Below are positions 17,029 through 24,565 of a stretch of 64,000 nt of DNA, one piece after another (position 1 is the first letter of the stretch; each line of letters opens with the position of its first letter). Location: contig NZ_CP017080.1 of assembly GCF_001645685.2 (NCBI RefSeq), positions 3,835,051-3,899,050 of the forward strand, given 5' to 3'. Source of the DNA: Peribacillus muralis (GTDB lineage: Bacteria; Bacillota; Bacilli; Bacillales; DSM-1321). The notes beneath the pieces are model-generated. The model saw only the letters and a list, made by a program, of their open reading frames with translations. It searched no databases and was not told the origin of the DNA. A program made the position numbers and the translations under genes.

Positions 17029-18864
17029 TTACTTATTTAAAAATTTCTCAAGTAATTCAGCATAACTAGAATCGTTTCCCCAAACCTCAGCTGCTTTTTC
17101 AGCATTATGGATTCCACCCGAACCTGGATGTAATTTTGCTGGTACTGCTACAGCTTGACCTCCTCCACCAATATGATGGTGAATAAGTGTATCATTGTAC
17201 AATTCTTTTATATCATATTGTGGGAAGTGTTCTCTGAATTTTTTATCATTAACTGGAGAAAATCCCAATTCAATTTTTTGTATATTCATTTTGCTTAAAT
17301 ATTCAGGGCTTTTAATCATTACTTCTTTCCAATAGTAATCTTTATCTCGTAGCCACCCTTCCGAATTCGTACTTCTTAGCCCCTTTCCAACATAAGGCAT
17401 TTCAATTGTAAGTCTAGGGTCGGCAGTATACTTTTCCTCTAATCTTTTTAAATCTGCATTACGATAAGTTCTAATTTTATGGTCAGAATTGCTTCTAAAA
17501 TTATTATTAACTTCCGACTCCACCCTAGCCATCGAAACCAACCGATCCTTCAATCCAACCCCATCAACCACATTATAAGGCACCCCACCTGCCATCGACA
17601 GTTGGTTTTTCGGGTTGTAGGGCAAGAGGTTAGGGATAGAGAGTTCTTTTGCCTTCGTAACGCCGTTTATTGCAGCTGCCTTTGTTGTAGCAACACCAGT
17701 CTTTGCTACAGCTCCGGCGCCTTTTGTCCCCACCACTGTCGTGACGACGGTTCCGAGGGCGTAGGTTACCCAGTGGGAGCGGGAGTAGGCGTCGCCGTTC
17801 ACCATGTCTCGTTCGTATGAATCCGAGATGGCTTGGGAGATGTATGTATAGGTTTGAATCGGGTGCAGGATCGAGTTTGCTACGCCTTCGACGGCTTCCC
17901 CTGGGTCTGTGACGAGGTCCCATATGCCTGTGACAAAGTCTTTTCCGACGTCGAAGAGGCCAACGCCGATTCCTTTGGCAATGTCCGCGGTTTCTTTGGC
18001 GTTTTCTAGCTGCATGACCAGCTGTTGCTGGGTGGGTGCTAGGTTTTCGTAGCCGATTTGCTTGGCGATTTGGAGGTATTCGTCTGGATCTGTGACATGT
18101 TCGAGTTGGGCCTTTAGGTCTTTGATCCGGCGATTCTCCGCTTCCGCTTGCTTCACTTGCAGATATTCCGCGGTTTCTTTCTTCCTTACTTCCAGGTTTT
18201 TATAGGCTTCGCTGTTTTTGTAGGCTGTTGCGTTAAAGTAGAGTGGGGATACTTGCCCACCCCTTGTGCTGGATGCTTTCAGTTGCTCCATGAGTGCCGT
18301 TAATGCGGCTTGGTCTTGTTCGGATGTGGCGTATTCAGCTGTCCACTTATGGTCGATTTCGTTTACTTTGTGGATCGTTTCGGTCCTTGTCGTTTCGGCT
18401 TTTTCGATGTTGTCAAAGAATGTGTCATCGGAGAAGGGATGCAGCTGAATGATATCATCAATTTCTGAAAAGATTTTTTTCAAGTCATTTTTTTGTGCCG
18501 TGACCATTTCCTTGGCATGCCGATTGGCGTTTTCCAGTTCTCCTTCTAAAAAAGGGAGCGTGACCACGGTTTCGTTCAAGTTCGCTTCGATTGCATCGGC
18601 TTGAATGCCATTGAAAAAGGCTATGTGCCGCTGAATCAGATGGAGCCAGGCATCGACGACATCGATCTGCGCTGTGTAAAAGCCTTTGATAGCCTCGGCG
18701 CCCTGGCCCTGTAGCTCATCATCCAAATGGACGATACCCGCAAATCCTTTTTTCAATTCCGTGAGCTGTTCTTCTAAGTGCTTGTATTGTTCGACACGCG
18801 TTTGCATGGCAGATAAAAGTGTTTGAGATTCGTACATCAGCGACATAATGGAAAGTCCTTTCAA
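17029..18864 (-). CDS. LXG polymorphic toxin A, HNH/EndoVII-type nuclease tip
   Basis: About 611 residues. Residues 1-205 form the helical LXG domain used for type VIIb (Esx/Yuk) secretion. A charged coiled region and a pretoxin segment follow (GVGLFDVGKDFVTGIWDLVT; ALGTVVTTVVGTKGAGAVAK) and then a conserved linker ending ARVES. The variable tip (last about 165 residues) has TLIHHHIGGGGQAVAVPAKL, an HNH/EndoVII-fold histidine cluster, so a DNase or RNase tip is likely. I chose the TTG at 18864 because it gives MKGLSIMSL, matching the family's usual MKVLDV.SL start; an ATG at 18846 with AAAGGA is the alternative. No Lap partner genes adjoin it. G+C falls sharply at the tip. Confidence 0.85.
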   Translation of the reverse strand: MKGLSIMSLMYESQTLLSAMQTRVEQYKHLEEQLTELKKGFAGIVHLDDELQGQGAEAIKGFYTAQIDVVDAWLHLIQRHIAFFNGIQADAIEANLNETVVTLPFLEGELENANRHAKEMVTAQKNDLKKIFSEIDDIIQLHPFSDDTFFDNIEKAETTRTETIHKVNEIDHKWTAEYATSEQDQAALTALMEQLKASSTRGGQVSPLYFNATAYKNSEAYKNLEVRKKETAEYLQVKQAEAENRRIKDLKAQLEHVTDPDEYLQIAKQIGYENLAPTQQQLVMQLENAKETADIAKGIGVGLFDVGKDFVTGIWDLVTDPGEAVEGVANSILHPIQTYTYISQAISDSYERDMVNGDAYSRSHWVTYALGTVVTTVVGTKGAGAVAKTGVATTKAAAINGVTKAKELSIPNLLPYNPKNQLSMAGGVPYNVVDGVGLKDRLVSMARVESEVNNNFRSNSDHKIRTYRNADLKRLEEKYTADPRLTIEMPYVGKGLRSTNSEGWLRDKDYYWKEVMIKSPEYLSKMNIQKIELGFSPVNDKKFREHFPQYDIKELYNDTLIHHHIGGGGQAVAVPAKLHPGSGGIHNAEKAAEVWGNDSSYAELLEKFLNK

Positions 18865-18873
18865 CTGCTTTTC
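18118..18873. repeat. Recombination repeat R, copy 1 (head of LXG-A)
   Basis: 756 bases identical to 25694-26449 and 33270-34025. It covers the LXG domain and about 15 bases before the start. Outside it, LXG-A and LXG-B differ at many positions, so R is a sharply bounded block of identity. It is the likely site of the exchange that duplicated 7,576 bp. Confidence 0.85.
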
Positions 18874-18931
18874 AGCCAACTAGATTTCATTCGTATGTAT
18901 TTCATCTACTGTTAAATTGTGGATTATCTTT

Positions 18932-18960
18932 AGTTTAGAAGAGTTTCTTCATTTATTCAA
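18932..18960 (-). promoter_or_regulatory. Probable promoter of LXG-A
   Basis: On the minus strand: TTGAAT, 17 bases, TAAACT, about 68 bases before the TTG start. The same hexamers and spacing are kept upstream of LXG-B (34087-34115) although surrounding bases differ. Confidence 0.5.
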
Positions 18961-19061
18961 GAATGGAAGGGATATCCACGAAAAAAAGGGCAGATGAACA
19001 GTAAGGAATACCTGTTTATATCCACCTTTTTACGACATCTTGTATAAGTGAAGCCGTGACG

Positions 19062-19574
19062 TTATTTTGATGACACCACCAAAAACCGGACAATTTGATC
19101 GGAGAAGTTAAACCAGTAATGAGCTTTTCTCGCATCGAACATAAACGACTGCTGTTCATCCAGTTCCATTCTTTCTCCTTCTATTTCCACTGTCAGCTTT
19201 CCTTCAATAATGAATAAAAATTCATGTCCGCTATGAGAAAACGCGCTCCCTTTATTTTCTCCTGGCTTTAAGGTGACAAGAATAGGCGAAAAAACAGCAT
19301 CGCGAATGCCGCTGGATAAATTCTGATAATGAAATTGTTCATGATTAGAGTCTGAATTTTCTTGGGAGCGATCCTTAGAAAAAAAGAAACTTGGACTCAC
19401 ATCCAATGTGTCGGCAATTTTTTTTAATGACTCTAAAGTGACGCTTGATTTTCCCCGTTCTACTTGTGATAAAAAGCTGATGGAGACGCCCGTTTGTTCA
19501 GCGAGACTCTTTAATGTTAGTTTACGCTCTTTCCTCAATTCTTTCAGTTTTTTCCCGATTGAATCAAAAGGCAT
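19062..19574 (-). CDS. XRE-cupin transcription regulator (copy 1)
   Basis: A 170-residue regulator with an N-terminal XRE/Cro helix-turn-helix (LTLKSLAEQTGVSISFLSQV, about residues 17-36) and a C-terminal cupin_2 domain (SAFSHSGHEFLFIIEGKLTV) that would bind a small effector. This layout (SutR/PuuR-like) controls amino-acid or amine catabolism and uptake genes. It is divergent from the MHS transporter, whose leader holds a 23-bp palindrome, so it most likely represses the transporter/cyclodeaminase pair. GGGGGTAG precedes the ATG. An identical copy is at 26638-27150. Confidence 0.9.
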   Translation of the reverse strand: MPFDSIGKKLKELRKERKLTLKSLAEQTGVSISFLSQVERGKSSVTLESLKKIADTLDVSPSFFFSKDRSQENSDSNHEQFHYQNLSSGIRDAVFSPILVTLKPGENKGSAFSHSGHEFLFIIEGKLTVEIEGERMELDEQQSFMFDARKAHYWFNFSDQIVRFLVVSSK

Positions 19575-19667
19575 GTAGCTACCCCCTTTTTTACATCATA
19601 TTTAGCTTCATTATACATGACAAAATTTGATGAATGCTCCTTCATGATTAACTTCTTACAAAACATA

Positions 19668-19731
19668 TTGACAGAAAATTTTTAATTATTTAAAATGGAG
19701 AAAATAACAAATTGAAGTGTCACTTCAATTT
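19668..19731 (+). promoter_or_regulatory. SigA promoter and palindromic operator of the MHS transporter (copy 1)
   Basis: TTGACA (19668-19673), 17 bases, TAAAAT (19691-19696) is a near-consensus promoter. Just downstream, 19709-19731 is a perfect palindrome with 11-bp arms, AAATTGAAGTG and CACTTCAATTT, around a single T. A repressor bound there would block elongation. The divergent XRE-cupin protein is the obvious candidate (inference). Confidence 0.7.
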
Positions 19732-19750
19732 TTTGGAGGAATGACTCAAG

Positions 19751-21049
19751 ATGGAAAAGAAGCAAATGCGGCGAATATTAATCGCGAGTTTAGTCGGAAG
19801 TTCGATTGAGTGGTTTGATTATTTTTTATATGGAACCGTTGCTGCCCTCGTGTTTAACCAGCTATTTTTCGTGAATGAAGACCCGACGATAGGACTGTTG
19901 CTTTCCTACGCATCCTTTGCGTTAGCATTCTTCATCCGTCCTTTTGGCGGAGTGATCTTTAGTCATATTGGCGATCGTATCGGGAGAAAGAAAACACTTG
20001 TTTTAACACTTAGTATAATGGGGATCGCTACATTTGGGATGGGTCTTCTTCCTACTTATCAAGCTGTGGGGATTTGGGCGCCGATTTTATTGATTACGTT
20101 GCGCTTAGTTCAAGGTCTAGGTATTGGCGGTGAATGGGAAGGGGCACTTTTATTGGCGGTTGAATATGCTCCCGCGGAAAAACGGGGCTTGTTCGGAGCC
20201 ATTCCCCAAATGGGTGTAACAATAGGAATGCTGCTTGGAACCATCGCCTTATCTTTTATGACGTTGCTTCCTGAAAACGCATTCATGACTTGGGGATGGC
20301 GTTTACCATTCATTTTTAGTGCTCTCCTTGTATTCTTTGGCCTATGGATCCGTAAAGGGATCGATGAAACGCCATCTTTCAAAAAAGTAAAGGAATCCGG
20401 AGAAGTTCCAAAGCTGCCGATTGTAGAAACGCTTAAGAACTATTGGCGTGAAGTGATTATCGCGGTGGGCGCGAAAGTGGTAGAAACTGCCCCATTTTAT
20501 ATTTTCAGCACATTTGTCGTATCATATGCCACTACAAATCTCGGTTTCTCACGGACAGCCACACTGACTGCCGTCATGATTGCAACCATTATTACGACGA
20601 TCTTAATACCAATCATGGGGATGTTATCTGATAAAATCGGCCGCAAAAAGCTGTTTATAGCGGGAACGATCGGGATGGCACTGTTTGCATTTCCATACTT
20701 CTGGTTGCTACAGCAAAAATCGGTACCGCTATTAATCATTGCAACAGTGATAGGCTTAGGAATCATTTGGGCTCCCATCACAGCTGTACTTGGAACGATG
20801 TTCTCGGAAATTTTCGATGCAAGGATTCGGTATACCGGCATCACGCTTGGCTATCAAATCGGGGCAGCTCTAGCAGGAGGCACAGCCCCGCTCGTTGCAA
20901 CGGCTTTACTTAATAGGTTTAATAACTCTTATGTTCCTGTCGCCATTTACATTATTTTTGCATCGTTCCTTTCCCTAGCAGCGATTTGGGCAGTCAAGGA
21001 ACGCAGCAATCAGAAATTGGACGAAATGCATAATACCAGCGCCATGTAA
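19751..21049 (+). CDS. MHS-family MFS transporter (copy 1)
   Basis: A 432-residue, 12-TM proton symporter of the metabolite:H+ symporter group (ProP, KgtP, ShiA relatives). The N terminus GSSIEWFDYFLYGTVAALVF is the MHS signature, and the loop 2-3 motif reads GDRIGRKKTL. GGAGGAATG precedes the ATG. It is the first gene of a two-gene operon with the cyclodeaminase-like gene, 34 bases apart. Substrate unknown; the partner suggests an amino acid or imino acid. It differs from the copy at 27327 only by a silent T/G at 19843. Confidence 0.92.
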   Translation: MEKKQMRRILIASLVGSSIEWFDYFLYGTVAALVFNQLFFVNEDPTIGLLLSYASFALAFFIRPFGGVIFSHIGDRIGRKKTLVLTLSIMGIATFGMGLLPTYQAVGIWAPILLITLRLVQGLGIGGEWEGALLLAVEYAPAEKRGLFGAIPQMGVTIGMLLGTIALSFMTLLPENAFMTWGWRLPFIFSALLVFFGLWIRKGIDETPSFKKVKESGEVPKLPIVETLKNYWREVIIAVGAKVVETAPFYIFSTFVVSYATTNLGFSRTATLTAVMIATIITTILIPIMGMLSDKIGRKKLFIAGTIGMALFAFPYFWLLQQKSVPLLIIATVIGLGIIWAPITAVLGTMFSEIFDARIRYTGITLGYQIGAALAGGTAPLVATALLNRFNNSYVPVAIYIIFASFLSLAAIWAVKERSNQKLDEMHNTSAM

Positions 21050-21083
21050 TTCATGGTGTTTTAACTTCAAGGAGGGCAATTGA

Positions 21084-22067
21084 ATGTTAGTAATAAATGA
21101 AAAGGAAATTCAAAACACTTATGGAATGAAGGAAGCAATGACAGATATAAAGGCGGTATTGTGTGCACATGGTGCTAGAAAAATAGACAACCCCCATCGC
21201 ACAGTTCTCGCTTTCCCGGAACACGAGGCATCGGCACTTTACATGCCAAGCGCTGATCTATCGGAAGAAGTTGCAGCTGTCAAAGTCGTGACCATCTTTC
21301 CAAAAAATCCTTCAAGGGGAATGGCAACGACACAGGGGGTCATTCTGCTGTCAGATGCAGAAAATGGCGAACATTTAGCATTGTTGAATGCCTCCTATTT
21401 AACACGTCTTAGAACGGGGGCATTGAGCGGCATTGCCACAGACTTCCTTGCACGCAAAGACGCCCGGGTTCTCACGATAATCGGAACGGGAGCAATGGCA
21501 TTTGAACAAGCACTCGGTGTGTTAGCCGTAAGGGATATTGAGCGTATTTTATTAGTAAATCGCACACGCGAGAAAGCGGAAAAATTCGGGGAAAAGCTGC
21601 AGACCTTCGGCGTAACCGTTCCATTTGAAGTTTTCGAAGATGTTTCAGCAGCTGTTCGTCAAGCAGATATCATTTGCTGTGCAACCCGCTCGAACGAGCC
21701 TGTCTTCAATGGGATGGATGTAAGGCCGGGTACACACATCAACGGGGTTGGGTCTTACTTGCCCGATATGAAAGAAGTGGATCATACCACAATTTCACGC
21801 GCTGCTAAAATCATCGTCGACGATTTGGCGGGCGTGCAGGATGAAGCAGGAGAACTTATCTCTGCAGCACATCAGGGCAATTGGTCGTTTCATGATATCC
21901 ACGGGGAGCTTTATGAACTTGTAACGCTAAGCAAAACAGGCAGGGAAAATGAAGAGGAAATCACCTTCTTTAAATCGGTCGGTGCTGCATACTTTGACCT
22001 CGCCGTGGCAAAAGGGGTTTACAGCCAAGCAAAAGAACGCAATATCGGGATCGAGATCGAGGTATAA
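21084..22067 (+). CDS. Ornithine cyclodeaminase/mu-crystallin family protein (copy 1)
   Basis: A 327-residue NAD(P)-dependent enzyme. The N-terminal half includes PSRGMATTQGVILLSDAENG and the substrate-site stretch NASYLTRLRTGALSGIATDF. The Rossmann fold has LTIIGTGAMAFEQALGVL, and the C-terminal end has VDDLAGVQDEAGEL. Family members are ornithine cyclodeaminases, ketimine reductases, alanine or lysine dehydrogenases. Conserved residues do not settle which reaction applies. AAGGAGGGCAATTGA precedes the ATG. By operon context it acts on what the MHS transporter brings in. Identical copy at 28660. Confidence 0.9.
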   Translation: MLVINEKEIQNTYGMKEAMTDIKAVLCAHGARKIDNPHRTVLAFPEHEASALYMPSADLSEEVAAVKVVTIFPKNPSRGMATTQGVILLSDAENGEHLALLNASYLTRLRTGALSGIATDFLARKDARVLTIIGTGAMAFEQALGVLAVRDIERILLVNRTREKAEKFGEKLQTFGVTVPFEVFEDVSAAVRQADIICCATRSNEPVFNGMDVRPGTHINGVGSYLPDMKEVDHTTISRAAKIIVDDLAGVQDEAGELISAAHQGNWSFHDIHGELYELVTLSKTGRENEEEITFFKSVGAAYFDLAVAKGVYSQAKERNIGIEIEV

Positions 22068-22357
22068 AAAGAGGCCCGTACCGGTAACGATCTATGATTT
22101 TAGCTAAATCCAGAACGAGCTCATTTTTTTCAATCAATTCGCCTGCTATTAGGGCAGGGAAAATGGAAATGAAATGATGGATTTTTAGTGATTGAATAGC
22201 CGCCAAGAATGGTGATGTGCACCAAGTCTTGGCGGCTATTAAAGTATTTATAGCTAAAACATGATCTAGGCCAAACCATTTTTAGCATCTCAACTCCGAA
22301 AACCATCTTTATCTGTACACTTATGCTATGTTTACATGTTTAATCGTGTTCAAGCTT
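22068..22357. other. Convergent intergenic region (copy 1)
   Basis: Between the cyclodeaminase stop and the stop of the 103-residue gene. Apart from the hairpin at 22196-22241 I see no gene; a minus-strand frame here runs into the cyclodeaminase as a shadow. Confidence 0.4.
22196..22241 (+). terminator. Hairpin after the cyclodeaminase gene (copy 1)
   Basis: Perfect 14-bp arms AATAGCCGCCAAGA and TCTTGGCGGCTATT around an 18-base loop, 128 bases past the stop. The following T run is weak, so termination is likely but not certain. Confidence 0.5.
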
Positions 22358-22669
22358 TCATAAGAGTTGTTTAGCAATTTGTTCAGCTTTATGCAATTCT
22401 CCTAATAGCGGATTTTTACAGTCATTATAACTATCCATATACGCACGTACACCGCCCAAAATATGTATCTCCTTGATATCTTCATTATTCTCTAATATGT
22501 CTAATGCCTTCTTATATCTTTTATATATAAGATGTAAAACACCACTATTCATATTTTTAGGATAGTCGTCCTCCATTTTATTTATAACCACTTTTATTTG
22601 TTCAATTAACTCATATTTACCAAAGTGCGTAATAAACTCCTGTAAAGCTGAGTATTTCACCAATATCAC
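22358..22669 (-). CDS. 103-residue protein of the immunity array (copy 1)
   Basis: A small acidic/basic helical protein (MILVKYSALQEFITHF... ending HKAEQIAKQLL) of no family I recognise. It is the last gene of the immunity array downstream of LXG-B and follows the Im-like gene by 46 bases. Size, AT-rich composition and position fit an immunity protein, possibly left from a lost toxin. The leader contains weak GGTGATATT. Identical copy at 29934. Confidence 0.6.
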   Translation of the reverse strand: MILVKYSALQEFITHFGKYELIEQIKVVINKMEDDYPKNMNSGVLHLIYKRYKKALDILENNEDIKEIHILGGVRAYMDSYNDCKNPLLGELHKAEQIAKQLL

Positions 22670-22715
22670 CTACTATTCTTGATTTAAAAACTCCTTTTAC
22701 GTGTTCTAAATACAT

Positions 22716-22928
22716 TTATTTTTCTTCTTTATATGCTAAGGAAATCTTTACTACTTCCTTTGGTGATAAATCCTCATCATTCCAAAATATCAAGTAACTA
22801 GGGGCAGGATGAGGAACATTGTCTTCTAAAATATCTATGTATTCACTTACTTCTTCATCAGACAGCTTAGGATTGCATATTTTATTTACTAGTTCAATTA
22901 ATTCTTCTTTAGATAACTTTTTACTCAT
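22716..22928 (-). CDS. Colicin/pyocin DNase immunity-like protein (copy 1)
   Basis: A 70-residue protein. The pattern ELIELVNKIC...DEEVSEYIDILEDNVPHPAPSY then LIFW...LSPKEVV matches the Im7/Im9 family: a first helix ending in KIC, an acidic helix II, the HP.(G)S(Y)LI(Y/F) helix III region with its key Tyr, and a closing SP..(I/V)V. In colicins this fold blocks HNH DNases. No matching DNase gene is present, so it seems to be an orphan immunity gene. GGAGGTGGG precedes the ATG at 22928. Identical copy at 30292. Confidence 0.72.
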   Translation of the reverse strand: MSKKLSKEELIELVNKICNPKLSDEEVSEYIDILEDNVPHPAPSYLIFWNDEDLSPKEVVKISLAYKEEK

Positions 22929-23062
22929 TTTTCCCACCTCCCCTTAATAACTGCCCTTTCTTTCCAAAATGATAAGCAGGGTCTAAAGGCTACAGAAGCA
23001 TGATTTTCTTCAATCCCTACGTACAGCTCCTAATTCCTTTTTTTACACTTCATTTATAAGGC
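22929..23062 (-). other. Remnant-like spacer upstream of the Im-like gene (copy 1)
   Basis: In minus frames separated by stops it reads ELYVGIEENHASVAF and, in another frame, LDPAYHFGKKGQLLRGG. It may be debris of the toxin once paired with the Im-like gene; too short to assign. Confidence 0.25.
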
Positions 23063-23100
23063 AAAAAGCACCTGTTTCTTTAAAGGCAACCATGTGCTTT
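23063..23100 (-). terminator. Cassette terminator 1 (copy 1)
   Basis: On the minus strand AAAGCACATGGTTGCC faces an imperfect complement ending CAGGTGCTTTTT. It lies about 70 bases past the second ankyrin gene. A similar hairpin is at 23832-23870, so both ankyrin genes end in related terminators. Confidence 0.6.
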
Positions 23101-23171
23101 CATCCGGTTCTTGATAGAATAACTTATAAAGTCTGTAACCATTTTATTGCACTAACTAAAAAGTCACTTTT

Positions 23172-23681
23172 CTATTCTTTTTCATCTATCTTCTGCTTTA
23201 AATATTCAGCAATTTCTGTTTGCCCTCTTTCAATAGCAAATTCATAAGCTCCCATATCTTTCATAGTATCCCCTGTATACTTAACAGTAATATCAATACC
23301 ATTCTGAACAAGATACTTTACAATATCAAGATGCCCACCATATATTGCAGCAAACAGAGGATTCCTATCTGATTCACTAGTATCAATCTCAACATTCTGG
23401 TTAATGAGATATTCGACAATATCTAAATGGCCTTTTGTAGCTGCTCTTTCAAGGGCATTTGTAGAAAAAGTTCCGCCCTGTGCATTAGTGTCTATGCCGG
23501 CATTAATAAGATATTTTATTATTTCTAAATGCCCGTGAGCTGCTGCTATATGTAACCATGTACCAAAGGGCGTTACCCATGTTAACATTTCTGGTTCTTT
23601 CTCAAGTGAATTCTTCAACGTTTCCAATTGGCCACTTTTTATGGCACCTCTAATGTCTTTCGCAATTTGAGCTTTATCCAT
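23172..23681 (-). CDS. Ankyrin-repeat immunity-type protein 2 (copy 1)
   Basis: 169 residues with about four ankyrin repeats after a helical N terminus: TPFGTWLHIAAAHGHLEIIK, NALERAATKGHLDIVEYL, NPLFAAIYGGHLDIVKYLVQ and a final GAYEFAIERGQTEIAEYL. Ankyrin proteins are a recognised immunity class in polymorphic toxin loci. It closely resembles the neighbouring ankyrin protein at 24037, especially in the last 60 residues, so the two arose by local duplication. AAGGAG precedes the ATG. It probably matched the toxin tip now reduced to the fragment at 23639-23818. Identical copy at 30748. Confidence 0.82.
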   Translation of the reverse strand: MDKAQIAKDIRGAIKSGQLETLKNSLEKEPEMLTWVTPFGTWLHIAAAHGHLEIIKYLINAGIDTNAQGGTFSTNALERAATKGHLDIVEYLINQNVEIDTSESDRNPLFAAIYGGHLDIVKYLVQNGIDITVKYTGDTMKDMGAYEFAIERGQTEIAEYLKQKIDEKE

Positions 23682-23818
23682 TTAGTTTCTCCTTTATTTC
23701 CAACGTCTTCTAGAATATCAATAGTATCATCTAAGTCTGAACCCGCTGTAAAAACTGCTTTCAATTGATTTTTAACATTGTCTAAAGATTTAATATTATG
23801 TTTTCCTATAATTAAATT
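23639..23818 (-). pseudogene. Orphan toxin-tip remnant (copy 1)
   Basis: A stop-to-stop frame with no start codon reads NLIIGKHNIKSLDNVKNQLK, AVFTAGSDLDDTIDILEDVG, NKGETKWIKLK and a few more residues before its stop. Its 3' end overlaps the ATG of ankyrin gene 2 in another frame. Sequence style and place, directly before an immunity gene and after a terminator, fit the last residues of a displaced toxin C-terminal domain. Inference; no family name can be given. Confidence 0.45.
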
Positions 23819-23831
23819 TCAAATAAAAAAC

Positions 23832-23870
23832 AAAAAGCACCTGTTGCCTCAAAGACAATCAAATGCTTTA
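23832..23870 (-). terminator. Cassette terminator 2 (copy 1)
   Basis: On the minus strand TAAAGCATTTGATTGTC faces GGCAACAGGTGCTTTTT as an imperfect stem with a T run. It ends the LXG-B/ankyrin 1 transcript and resembles the hairpin at 23063-23100. Confidence 0.55.
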
Positions 23871-24036
23871 TCGTTAGCCATATAAAGTAACTCATCACAA
23901 ATCTTATCTTTAAACCAACGAGCTTGCTTAAATTGTAGGTTCAAAGTTTGTTCCTTGTAATGATACTTCGTAAACTGAAAACGTCATCTCGCCCAGCTAT
24001 CTTTCGTAATTATCATAATTTATATTGTTACAAAAA
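23871..24036. other. Spacer after ankyrin gene 1 (copy 1)
   Basis: About 165 bases, many stops in all frames; a 19-codon piece MTFSVYEVSLQGTNFEPTI on the minus strand may be gene debris. Nothing firm. Confidence 0.3.
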
Positions 24037-24546
24037 CTATTCTTTTTCATCCAACTTCTGCTTTAAATATTCAGCAATTTCTATTTGCCCTCTTTCAATA
24101 GCAAATTCATAGGCTCCCATATCTTTCATAGTATCCCCTGTATACTTAACAGTAACATCAATACCATTCTGAACAAGATACTTTACAATATCAAGGTGAC
24201 CACCATAAATCGCTGAGAATAAAGGATTTCTATTTGGGTCACTAACATCTAATATTGCACCATTATCAAATAAGTACTCTACAATACTAATTTCACCTTC
24301 ACTAGCTGCATGTGCAATAGTCGCTGACTTTGGTACCCCTTCGTTTATGTTAATATCCATACCTGATTCAACTAGAAATTTTATCATATCTAGTTCTCCA
24401 GCTCTAGCCGCAACATGTAACCAAGTTCCAAAAGGTGTTACAAAATCGAGCAAACTTTTATCAGTAACAATGATCTCTTTCGCTTGTTCTATATCACCAT
24501 TCTTAATTAAATCATAGATTTTTATTGCTTTTTCCTTATTATCCAT
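24037..24546 (-). CDS. Ankyrin-repeat immunity-type protein 1 (copy 1)
   Basis: 169 residues, first gene after the hybrid LXG toxin. Repeats read TPFGTWLHVAARAGELDMIK, TIAHAASEGEISIVEYLF, NPLFSAIYGGHLDIVKYLVQ and GAYEFAIERGQIEIAEYL. The start at 24546 follows TTTTGGAGG; the LXG stop is about 20 bases upstream, so the pair is probably cotranscribed and translated in step. By position it should protect against the AHH nuclease tip (inference). The C-terminal 60 residues are almost the same as in ankyrin protein 2. Identical copy at 31613. Confidence 0.83.
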   Translation of the reverse strand: MDNKEKAIKIYDLIKNGDIEQAKEIIVTDKSLLDFVTPFGTWLHVAARAGELDMIKFLVESGMDININEGVPKSATIAHAASEGEISIVEYLFDNGAILDVSDPNRNPLFSAIYGGHLDIVKYLVQNGIDVTVKYTGDTMKDMGAYEFAIERGQIEIAEYLKQKLDEKE

Positions 24547-24565
24547 AAAATCCTCCAAAATATAT

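Noticed and set aside
20110..20844. Minus-strand frames of 90 and 115 codons within the MHS transporter
   Set aside because: Shadows of a strongly supported coding frame; repeated in copy 2 for the same reason.
22071..22206. Minus-strand frame FPALIAGELIEKNELVLDLA after the cyclodeaminase gene
   Set aside because: It runs into the cyclodeaminase antisense strand, has no start with a ribosome site and contains the hairpin.
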